A stretch of DNA of 8,623 nucleotides, from contig QHOQ01000200.1 of the NCBI GenBank assembly GCA_003219355.1, forward strand, positions 1 through 8,623. The letters run 5' to 3'. Of this stretch, positions 1 to 5,386 are shown in pieces (within the stretch, counting starts at the first letter, position 1; each line of letters opens with the position of its first letter). The notes under the pieces were generated by a model. That model ran no database searches. It had not been told where the DNA came from and was given only the letters and a program-made list of their open reading frames with translations. This stretch comes from Verrucomicrobiota bacterium (GTDB taxonomy: Bacteria > Verrucomicrobiota > Verrucomicrobiia > Chthoniobacterales > UBA10450). A program made the position numbers and the translations under genes.

Positions 1-447
1 GGTATTGCCGCCAACGGCAGGCTGCGTGATCAACCCTCCTTGAATAGCTCAATAGTGCTCAGCCGTGTAGAGATGAAGGTCCTGCCGTCGACATTCAACG
101 CCCAATTGGCGAAGTCCTGGACCCGCTCCTCACAGGCTGTCGTCTGGCACTTTTACGCCTCTGAACGGGATGGCGGAAACTCGTTTGGGCATCTTGTTAA
201 GGTGGCAAATAGTTTGAGTCTCAGTCGCTTGCGCCATTTAATCTTGCGGGCTTTCGCCATGCCCGCACCGTGGCCAAATTTCGGTTGGTTTGCGCGCCGT
301 TTGGCCGCGCGGGTGGATTTACGCGGGACAGTCAGAACAGAAGAAAGGCTCTGGTTGAATGGGCGGCGCAAGGCTGCGGTGCGCTTTGCTTTAGGCAAAG
401 CACGTCAGGAGCTAACCAAACGCCTGTTAAGATTGAATGGTCGATGA
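1..447 (+). CDS. Probable nucleotide-sugar glycosyltransferase, C-terminal part (5' end outside window)
   Basis: This frame is open from the first base to a TGA ending at 447, giving about 148 residues of a protein that begins upstream. Near its start it has a DQPSLNSSI stretch, then VLPSTFNAQ, then AVVWHFYAS. That order (a DQ-x-x-L element, a 'LP..FN' element, a late W/H-F motif) recalls the C-terminal part of the catalytic domain in GT8-like or nucleotide-diphospho-sugar transferase-like proteins. The identification rests on my memory of the pattern, not on a search. The remaining ~90 residues are rich in Arg, Ala and Leu and look like a basic helical tail (GRRKAAVRFALGKARQELTK). No catalytic DxD is visible because the N-terminal part is missing. 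The other two forward frames are broken by stops. An alternative is an out-of-frame open stretch in decayed DNA; the Arg/Ala-rich end makes this possible. Confidence 0.5.
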   Translation, partial: GIAANGRLRDQPSLNSSIVLSRVEMKVLPSTFNAQLAKSWTRSSQAVVWHFYASERDGGNSFGHLVKVANSLSLSRLRHLILRAFAMPAPWPNFGWFARRLAARVDLRGTVRTEERLWLNGRRKAAVRFALGKARQELTKRLLRLNGR

Positions 448-523
448 TTGGAACTTCAAGCACATTGGCTCCAGTTTATGATTACAGAAGCTATTTATGA
501 TGGTGGTTGGAAAAATCCCTCTC

Positions 524-529
524 TATAAT
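524..529 (+). promoter_or_regulatory. Candidate -10 box (TATAAT) upstream of the class I methyltransferase
   Basis: An exact TATAAT lies 23 bases before the TTG start at 553, in the 105-base gap after the upstream gene. No good TTGACA-like -35 hexamer sits at the usual 16-18 base spacing; the bases there read TGGTGG. Transcription from it would give a very short leader containing the GGAG at 538-541. It could serve as an internal promoter for the genes downstream, or be a chance match in an AT-rich gap. Confidence 0.3.
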
Positions 530-552
530 CCTCATACGGAGACCTCATTACT

Positions 553-1371
553 TTGTTTAAAAGAATCATTAAGAAGATAACGCCGAAGCGTATCCTTGAT
601 CTCTACCGCGCCGCTCGTTACAAGTCAGCACAATCTCCATTATTAAACGCTGACAAGCTCCGTCTCATTGACCTTGCCTTGAAAAAAAAAGGCGCCCGGA
701 GTTTTGCCGACCTGGGAGGAATGTGGAGAGTCAACGGCGGCTATTCAGTTTACTGCTCCGACCGTGGCGCTGAGCGGGTAGTGCTCGTGGACTTCTCCGC
801 CACGCCTGAGTTTCTTAACGAACAGAGCAAGAGAAAAAACCTAAGATACATTCAGAGGAACCTTGCTTTGAAGGAGACAGCCGATGAGGTCAACGGAGTT
901 GATTGCGTGATGCTGTTTGATGTGCTCCTCCATCAGGTCCAACCCGACTGGAATGAAGTGCTCAAATATTACGCCGCGCACACGAAACTCTTCCTCATCT
1001 ACAATCAGCAGTTCACCGGCGCGCGGACGGTCAGACTGCTTGAGCAAGGAAGAGAGTGGTACTTACGACACGTGCCGCATACGCCCGCCGACACCGAAGA
1101 ATATTCAGACTTATTTGAAAAGGCAAATGAGCCTCATCCAAGATACTCCGACGGTCGCACCTACAGGGATATGCATGACGTGTGGCAGTGGGGCATTACC
1201 GACCACGATTTAACGCGCGTGATGCGCGAACTGGGCTTCCACATAGTTTACGAGCAGGACTGTGGTTGGTTGCCCAAAATCGAAGAAATCAGGAACAAGA
1301 CTTTCATGTTTGAGAGGGCGCAGCCCCAAAGTCGAGCAAATGCCGCTCATGGCTGCGGAAACCATGTCTGA
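553..1371 (+). CDS. Class I SAM-dependent methyltransferase
   Basis: The 272-residue protein starts at TTG 553, preceded by GGAG at 538-541. The start fits because it gives a basic N-terminus (MFKRIIKKITPKRILDLYR) of a kind common in methyltransferases of glycan clusters. Rossmann-type motifs are visible: motif I FADLGGMW at residues 51-58, a beta-2 acidic residue in VVLVDFSA (Asp80), and a motif like post-I/IV in CVMLFDVLLHQ at 118-128. These should bind S-adenosylmethionine. The C-terminal half is rich in aromatic residues and probably forms the acceptor pocket. By context the acceptor is a sugar or glycan intermediate, and the enzyme should be cytosolic; the substrate is inferred only. The family-like sequence seems to end near NKTFMFER (about residue 255), and the last ~17 residues look like run-on. 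An A9 tract at 682-690 encodes Lys43-Lys45. No signal peptide or membrane segment is visible. Confidence 0.8.
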   Translation: MFKRIIKKITPKRILDLYRAARYKSAQSPLLNADKLRLIDLALKKKGARSFADLGGMWRVNGGYSVYCSDRGAERVVLVDFSATPEFLNEQSKRKNLRYIQRNLALKETADEVNGVDCVMLFDVLLHQVQPDWNEVLKYYAAHTKLFLIYNQQFTGARTVRLLEQGREWYLRHVPHTPADTEEYSDLFEKANEPHPRYSDGRTYRDMHDVWQWGITDHDLTRVMRELGFHIVYEQDCGWLPKIEEIRNKTFMFERAQPQSRANAAHGCGNHV

Positions 1372-1653
1372 CCTCAGAACCGCCAAGGAGGAAAGGAAAC
1401 CGAAGGGCAGAGCATTACTCTAGGGCCGCAAACCGCGCCAGTACCGTTCTTTCCGTTGAAGCGTTCAAGGGCTTGGAATGTTTCTGCCCACATGATGAAC
1501 GGAGATGGAAGATTTAGCGAAATGGCAAACCATCTAAACCCTAAGTCAAAGAACTCTCCTCTCGTGACGGTCTCATTTTGGCGTGAGTTTGCACCTGCTC
1601 TGCCGAGCCGTTCCGCAGACTATCAGACATCAAGTTAAGAGAGCGACAGGTCT
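1372..1653 (+). other. 282-base gap between the two methyltransferase genes, no recognisable gene
   Basis: The frame of the upstream methyltransferase stays open after its TGA (1369-1371) for 88 codons, to a TAA ending at 1638. The translation has no motif I recognise. Short starts at 1340 (27 codons, overlapping the methyltransferase end) and 1456 (60 codons) also give unconvincing peptides. I see no strong hairpin followed by a T-run, so no terminator is called. The stretch may be decayed coding DNA of an older gene, given the gene debris elsewhere in the window. Confidence 0.4.
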
Positions 1654-2514
1654 ATGAGAATGATGATTGACCTTGCAAGCCGATTTCCGATGCTAAAAAA
1701 CCTTTACTGGAATGCGCGCAAAACGCTTGGATTTCCTGTCAGGCACAACGCTGAAATCCTTTACTGGCTGCGGCAACAACCCGAGCTGCCGAATGGATCG
1801 AAAACGGGGTCATTTCGCTTTCCTTGGGGCAATTTCGAATACGTCAGTGCGGGACAGTTGCGGGCTCAATTTGAGGAAATTTTTGTGGGACGACAATACG
1901 CGTTTTCGTCAAGCACAGCCAACCCGGTTATCATAGATTGCGGAGGAAACGTGGGACTTAGCGCAGTCTGGTTTAAGCTAAATTATCCGCAATGCCGATT
2001 AACAGTCTATGAGGCAGATCCCGATCTGGCGGAGATTGTGCAAGCGAACTTAACCCGTGCCGGTTTCGACCATGTTCCAGTTTGGCGTCAAGCAGTTTGG
2101 GTCGCGAACGAAACTGTGGCGTTTTCTAAAACTGGCAATGATTCAGGGAGAATTGTCTCAGAGAGTCCGATTTCCTGCGCTGCTATTGATCTTTCGGAAC
2201 GTCTGCCGGATTACGTGGATTTACTCAAGCTGGACATTGAGGGGGCTGAATTTCCGGTCGTAAACAGGCTTTGCCAAACGGGAGCTATTCAACGCGTGCG
2301 ACGTTTAATATGCGAATTTCATGTGCGGCGAGATAAAACAGATGATCTTTTACAAACGCTTTCTCAACTTAGCGCTAGCGGAATGCAATTCTCAATGAAG
2401 GCGGCGGCCGTGCCTTGGATTGGCATGGCCGATACTGAGGCGCCTTTCGAAGTTATAAAAAGAAATCATGTTCTTATGGAAGTGTTCGCGTGGCGGACTA
2501 ACCGCCTCAAATAA
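1654..2514 (+). CDS. FkbM family methyltransferase
   Basis: This 286-residue SAM-dependent methyltransferase belongs to the FkbM family, whose members usually O-methylate sugars or polyketides. Motif I is VIIDCGGNVGLS at residues 92-103, where the glycine loop should hold SAM. The acidic end of strand beta-2 is in VYEADP (Glu120). The family hallmark DLLKLDIEGAEF is at 189-200. RRLICEFHV (216-224) and a C-terminal stretch to NHVLMEVFAW complete the domain. About 90 N-terminal residues precede the catalytic core, including FEYVSAGQLRAQFEEIFVG, an element typical of longer FkbM proteins. ATG 1654 was taken, with AAGAGAG at 1637-1643 as a weak ribosome site; ATGs at 1660 and 1663 are alternatives. 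It is followed after 7 bases by a GT4 remnant, so an intact GT4 was probably once coupled to it. Methylation of a sugar in the cluster's glycan is inferred. Confidence 0.9.
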   Translation: MRMMIDLASRFPMLKNLYWNARKTLGFPVRHNAEILYWLRQQPELPNGSKTGSFRFPWGNFEYVSAGQLRAQFEEIFVGRQYAFSSSTANPVIIDCGGNVGLSAVWFKLNYPQCRLTVYEADPDLAEIVQANLTRAGFDHVPVWRQAVWVANETVAFSKTGNDSGRIVSESPISCAAIDLSERLPDYVDLLKLDIEGAEFPVVNRLCQTGAIQRVRRLICEFHVRRDKTDDLLQTLSQLSASGMQFSMKAAAVPWIGMADTEAPFEVIKRNHVLMEVFAWRTNRLK

Positions 2515-2521
2515 CTTGCAA

Positions 2522-2683
2522 ATGCCAGCACGCTTCGCACTTGTTTCGACCATGTTCGGTTTTCCGTGGGGCGGGAGCAAAGAATTGTGGAGTCGAGCCG
2601 CGAGACTCCTTATCAAAGAGGGAAATTAAATGGGTGCCTGCGTCCGGGCGAATTTCTTTGTTTTGCGAAAGGCGGACGTCTGA
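2522..2683 (+). pseudogene. Decayed N-terminal fragment of a GT4 glycosyltransferase
   Basis: The frame from ATG 2522 encodes 35 residues starting MPARFALVSTMFGFPWGG and ending LLIKEGN, then TAA at 2627-2629. Residues 5-34 align without gaps to residues 2-31 of the intact GT4 beginning at 2717, with 15 of 30 identical, including STM, PWGGS, LW and AA. This is the first beta-strand and glycine-rich loop of a GT-B N-terminal domain. After the TAA the same frame continues MGACVR..., which fits the usual next strand of such proteins, so the stop may come from a GAA-to-TAA change. A second in-frame stop lies at 2681-2683. It starts 7 bases after the FkbM stop, has no catalytic domain and cannot be an active enzyme. 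It is too diverged from the neighbour to be a recent copy, so it more likely marks the 5' end of a former gene whose remainder was deleted or replaced. Confidence 0.75.
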
Positions 2684-2716
2684 ACTTCCGGTCAGTCTTT
2701 TTCGAGAGCAATTTGG

Positions 2717-3859
2717 ATGTTTGTTTTTATTTCCACGATGGCGCTTGTGCCTTGGGGCGGAAGCGAGAACCTGTGGCATGGAGCAGCAAAGCACCTTCTT
2801 GCCCGGGGGGCGGCCGTTCAGACGCAAACGCCACTGTGGTCCTCCGTCCCGCGCCCTCTCGCGGACCTTGCGACCAACGGTGCTGTCGTCACTTTTCGGG
2901 CCTCACATCCTCCCTTTGCGTTGCGGATTCTGAGACGGCTCTCTTCTGCTGCCTTTCGTCGCAAGTGGGAGAATCGTACGAGAGACTGGATTTCTTCGAT
3001 GCCTTCGCCGAGAGTAGTTATCTCGTGCGGAAGTTTGCTGGATGATTTCTTCCAGTTGGTATACATATCGGAAGGGAGAACGCCCTACGTCGTAATCGTC
3101 CAAGCTGCAGGCCCTGAAATCTGGCCCGATGATGGTCAACTCGGCGTTGTTTGCAAGCTGCTGATTAACGCTCGCCGCGTGTTTTTTGTATCGAAGCATA
3201 ATTTACAGGACGTCCAGCAATGCCTTGGCATGGAACTCCCAAATGCGGAGGTCATCTGGAATCCGGTGAATCGTGGCTCCACCCTGCGCGCCATGAACGT
3301 CACACTTCCGCATGTCCATGAGGGAAGCCTCAGGCTCGCTTGTGTCGCCCGGCTCAACGTGCATGCAAAAGGCCAGGATGTGCTCCTCAAGACTTTAGCC
3401 CTAAAAAAGTGGAAAGCGCGCGATGTCTCGCTGACCCTATTTGGAGAAGGTCCTCACCGGCAAGTGTTGCATAATCTCGCTCGATATCTGGGCCTCGAAC
3501 GCGTGTCGTTCGCCGGACAGGTCGACGACATTCTTTCGATATGGGACAGGCACAACCTCGGGGTCCTTGCTTCCCGCTACGAGGGTCTTTCTCTGGCAGT
3601 CATGGAGGCAATGATGCTTGGCCGGCCCAATGTGGTGACGCGAGCATGTGGCAACTCTGAAGTCGTGGAGGACAATCAAACAGGTTTCATCGCGAACGCA
3701 GTCACGGTGGAAGCCTTCGACGAAGCACTCGAGCGCGCGTGGCAGCGGCGAAGTGAACTCTCCTCGATGGGAGTCCTCGCTGCCCGGAGAATTCGTGAAC
3801 TCACTCCCGAAGACGCCTGTCTTGAATTCGCAGAGAGGCTGCTTGTCGTCTTTTCCTAG
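2717..3859 (+). CDS. GT4 family glycosyltransferase (GT-B fold)
   Basis: The 380-residue length is normal for a retaining GT4 enzyme, which transfers a sugar from an NDP-sugar to a lipid-linked or glycan acceptor at the inner face of the membrane. The N-terminal Rossmann domain opens with FVFISTMALVPWGGSENLW, whose GGSE loop is typical of acceptor-side domains. The C-terminal domain has VARLNVHAKGQDVLL at 210-224, where the Arg and Lys usually contact the donor phosphates. It also carries the E-x7-E element in SRYEGLSLAVMEAM at 286-299 (Glu289, Glu297), then LGRPNVVT. QVDDILSIW at 268-276 is the usual helix before that motif. The start at ATG 2717 is backed by GAGAG at 2704-2708. No transmembrane segment or signal peptide is seen, so it is probably a peripheral cytosolic enzyme. 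Donor and acceptor cannot be told from the sequence. The DUF5672 fragment follows after 13 bases. Confidence 0.92.
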   Translation: MFVFISTMALVPWGGSENLWHGAAKHLLARGAAVQTQTPLWSSVPRPLADLATNGAVVTFRASHPPFALRILRRLSSAAFRRKWENRTRDWISSMPSPRVVISCGSLLDDFFQLVYISEGRTPYVVIVQAAGPEIWPDDGQLGVVCKLLINARRVFFVSKHNLQDVQQCLGMELPNAEVIWNPVNRGSTLRAMNVTLPHVHEGSLRLACVARLNVHAKGQDVLLKTLALKKWKARDVSLTLFGEGPHRQVLHNLARYLGLERVSFAGQVDDILSIWDRHNLGVLASRYEGLSLAVMEAMMLGRPNVVTRACGNSEVVEDNQTGFIANAVTVEAFDEALERAWQRRSELSSMGVLAARRIRELTPEDACLEFAERLLVVFS

Positions 3860-3872
3860 TCTTCCCTTTTCA

Positions 3873-4247
3873 ATGAGCGATAAGTTGGTCATCCTGATCT
3901 TATCCTACAAGCCCATGCCGGAGTGGTATCGGGCAATCGGTCTCGAACAGTGCTTCCGAGTCCTCGGCCGCCACCCGATCCGGATGGTTTGTCCCATCGG
4001 GCTCGACGTTTCCGCTTACTGGCGTATCGCGCCCGCCCTTAAGGTTGATTTTATTCCGTCGCAGTGGCTCAGCTCCCGGTCTGAGAAACCCCTGCCGCTG
4101 GTCCATCCGGAATTGTTTCTTTATAAGGAGGAATTGTTGCAAGGCCGCAGTCAAGCTGCGGCCCCGCGCTGGCTGTCGCGGCAATTATTCAAGGTTCTTG
4201 GCTCGCGGCTCCGGCTTCTGAAATCAAATGCGCCTGGGTTGAAATGA
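3873..4247 (+). CDS. Truncated, probably chimeric DUF5672-like protein
   Basis: ATG 3873 opens a 124-residue frame 13 bases after the GT4 stop. Residues 4 to about 68 resemble the N-terminus of DUF5672 proteins of glycan clusters: KLVILILSYKP, then LEQCFRVLGRHPI at 24-36, VCPIGLDVSAY at 39-49, and FIPSQWLSS at 60-68. In the family, as I recall it, this region leads into an 'LYE/YQLDAFVF' metal-binding stretch and a much longer catalytic body. That body is missing here. From about residue 69 (near base 4077) the sequence becomes KPLPLVHPELFLYKEELL and a basic tail ending LLKSNAPGLK, which I cannot place in DUF5672. The simplest reading is an internal deletion or recombination joining a DUF5672 5' end to the 3' end of another gene. 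A perfect GC-rich palindrome lies inside the tail. Enzymatic activity is unlikely; it may be a pseudogene that stays open. Confidence 0.6.
   Translation: MSDKLVILILSYKPMPEWYRAIGLEQCFRVLGRHPIRMVCPIGLDVSAYWRIAPALKVDFIPSQWLSSRSEKPLPLVHPELFLYKEELLQGRSQAAAPRWLSRQLFKVLGSRLRLLKSNAPGLK
4143..4163. repeat. Perfect GC-rich inverted repeat (8-base arms, 5-base loop)
   Basis: GGCCGCAG (4143-4150) and CTGCGGCC (4156-4163) are exact reverse complements around the loop TCAAG. The element lies in the 3' part of the truncated DUF5672-like frame and encodes GRSQAAA there. No T-run follows, so a standard intrinsic terminator is not supported. It could be a small palindromic repeat element inserted in frame, or a chance hairpin in Ala/Arg-coding DNA. 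I see no second copy in the window. Confidence 0.5.
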
Positions 4248-4260
4248 ACCAACCGTGCAA

Positions 4261-5109
4261 ATGACGAAGACGCCGATTGGCCAAGGTAAGGTTTCAATTG
4301 TCATCCCGTGCTACAACCATGGGGCGATGCTGCGCGAAGCGCTTGCCAGCGTGGAACAGGTGCGCAACGCAAACGTGTTCGAGGTGATCATCGTCGATGA
4401 CGGGTCGTTCGAAGCCGAAACCACCCGCATTCTCAACGAAGTCGCGGAGGCGGGCTACTGCGTTGTGTCTCAGCCGAACCGGGGGGCGAGCGCTGCTCGG
4501 AACACCGGCGTCCGATTGGCCAAAGGCGAATTCATTTTGCCATTGGACAGCGACAATCGTCTTCGAGATGTTTACTTAAATGAGGGGGTGTCTCTACTAA
4601 AGAACAATCCAAGTATAGGAGTAATTTACACGGACGCTGAATACTTCGGCGAGAGGACTGGTCGGTGGCATGTACCGAACTTCAATTTATTGTCATTGAT
4701 CCGGACAAACGTCATAGATGTCTGTGCTCTCTATCGAAAGAAGTTATGGGAAGAAGTTGGCGGATATGATGAGCAAATGCCTTGGATGGGATTGGAGGAT
4801 TGGGATTTTTGGCTGCGTGTGGCCTTGCACGGTGGTAGCTTTATCCACCTTCCTAAGATCGGGTTCGATTATCGTGTGCGGAGAGACTCTATTACAGCGA
4901 AGAACCGTCAGCATGTCGCAGAACTCGGAAACTATGTTTTCGGTAAGCCTGAAATGGCTTGTTACAAGCTGCTTCGTGAAACGGATGAGGAAGTGCAGAA
5001 TCTGAGGGCGCAAATCCGCGGCATGCAAGGTTCACCTAGCTATCGTTTAGGACGTGGATTACTTGCCCCAGCGCGACTATTGCGGAAACTGTGGCGCTGT
5101 TTTCGCTGA
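4261..5109 (+). CDS. GT2 family glycosyltransferase A (GT-A fold)
   Basis: This inverting GT2 enzyme has 282 residues from ATG 4261; GTG 4255, two codons earlier, is an alternative, and neither has a clear ribosome site. Counting from 4255, the GT-A domain shows VSIVIPCYNHG at 13-23, VIIVDDGS at 44-51 (nucleotide-binding Asp pair), a NRGASAARNTG loop at 75-85, the metal-binding DSD in LPLDSDN at 95-101, and the general-base ED in GLEDWDFWLR at 179-188. After the domain comes a short charged helix (EEVQNLRAQIRGM) and a basic tail with GSPSYRLGRGLLAPARLLRK. That type of tail is common at the ends of glycosyltransferases and methyltransferases in such clusters and may mediate membrane or partner contact. 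Codon bias drops sharply from about residue 100, hinting at a hybrid gene. The truncated DUF5672-like frame ends 13 bases upstream. Sugar specificity is unknown. Confidence 0.92.
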   Translation: MTKTPIGQGKVSIVIPCYNHGAMLREALASVEQVRNANVFEVIIVDDGSFEAETTRILNEVAEAGYCVVSQPNRGASAARNTGVRLAKGEFILPLDSDNRLRDVYLNEGVSLLKNNPSIGVIYTDAEYFGERTGRWHVPNFNLLSLIRTNVIDVCALYRKKLWEEVGGYDEQMPWMGLEDWDFWLRVALHGGSFIHLPKIGFDYRVRRDSITAKNRQHVAELGNYVFGKPEMACYKLLRETDEEVQNLRAQIRGMQGSPSYRLGRGLLAPARLLRKLWRCFR

Positions 5110-5113
5110 GAAG

Positions 5114-5334
5114 ATGCTTTCTGGTGCGCGTCCATACTGGTCGGTAATGATTCCGACGTGCAATCCGCGCGCAGATTATTTAGAGGACACTTTGGACAGC
5201 GTTCTCCAGCGGGGGACCCCGGCCCTGACCAGATGCAGATCGAAGTAGTCGACGATGGCTCAACCGATGTGTTCGCCGAGAGGGCTCGGCGAGCTGGAAC
5301 TGTTGCGCCAGTACTGAGTTGGACTGAAATCTAG
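5114..5334 (+). pseudogene. Frameshifted N-terminal fragment of a GT2 glycosyltransferase
   Basis: The sequence just after GT2 A is a broken copy of the 5' part of the GT2 gene at 6449. Bases 5126-5209 match 6503-6586 without gaps at about 71 of 84 positions. They encode ARPYWSVMIPTCNPRADYLE and on to SVLQ. After SVLQ the copy has GGGGG (5211-5215), two bases more than the intact gene, which shifts the frame to a stop at 5246-5248. Skipping the two extra bases restores DPGPDQMQIEVVDDGSTD, the nucleotide-binding Asp motif, after which the restored frame soon loses similarity and ends at TAG 5332-5334. The DxD, acceptor site and C-terminus are absent, so no active enzyme can be made. The Tyr-to-Cys change in the 'IPTY' motif (IPTC) also fits decay. 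An out-of-frame start at 5054 overlaps the end of GT2 A but adds nothing family-like. Confidence 0.82.
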
Positions 5335-5386
5335 CAAATAGATCCCACTGCGGAGCGTTTATCAAATACTTACCTGCGGTATCCGT

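Noticed and set aside
153..398. 81-codon antisense frame over the upstream partial gene
   Set aside because: The translation is mostly Arg/Lys/Ala, typical of a shadow frame; the + strand has family-like DQPSLN and VVWHF motifs.
379..403. Hairpin GTG(CG)CTTTGC / GCAAAGCAC with a short loop
   Set aside because: The stem is bulged, no T-run follows, and it lies within the probable coding end of the upstream gene, about 45 bases before its stop. Not a convincing terminator.
1340..1423. 27-codon frame overlapping the methyltransferase end (MPLMAAETMSDLRTAKEER...)
   Set aside because: No ribosome site, no recognised family, and most of it lies in the gap with no other coding sign. Probably chance.
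1456..1638. 60-codon frame between the two methyltransferases
   Set aside because: No motif, no ribosome site, and the translation has no protein-like pattern; the 'PLVTV' stretch is too short to call a GT2 remnant.
2541..3045. Two overlapping + strand open frames across the GT4 remnant and the GT4 start
   Set aside because: They run in other frames over the clear GT4 coding sequence, are rich in Cys and Arg, and carry no domain.
3437..3892. 151-codon antisense frame over the GT4 C-terminal domain
   Set aside because: It is the complement of well-supported GT4 motifs and its translation has no recognisable domain.
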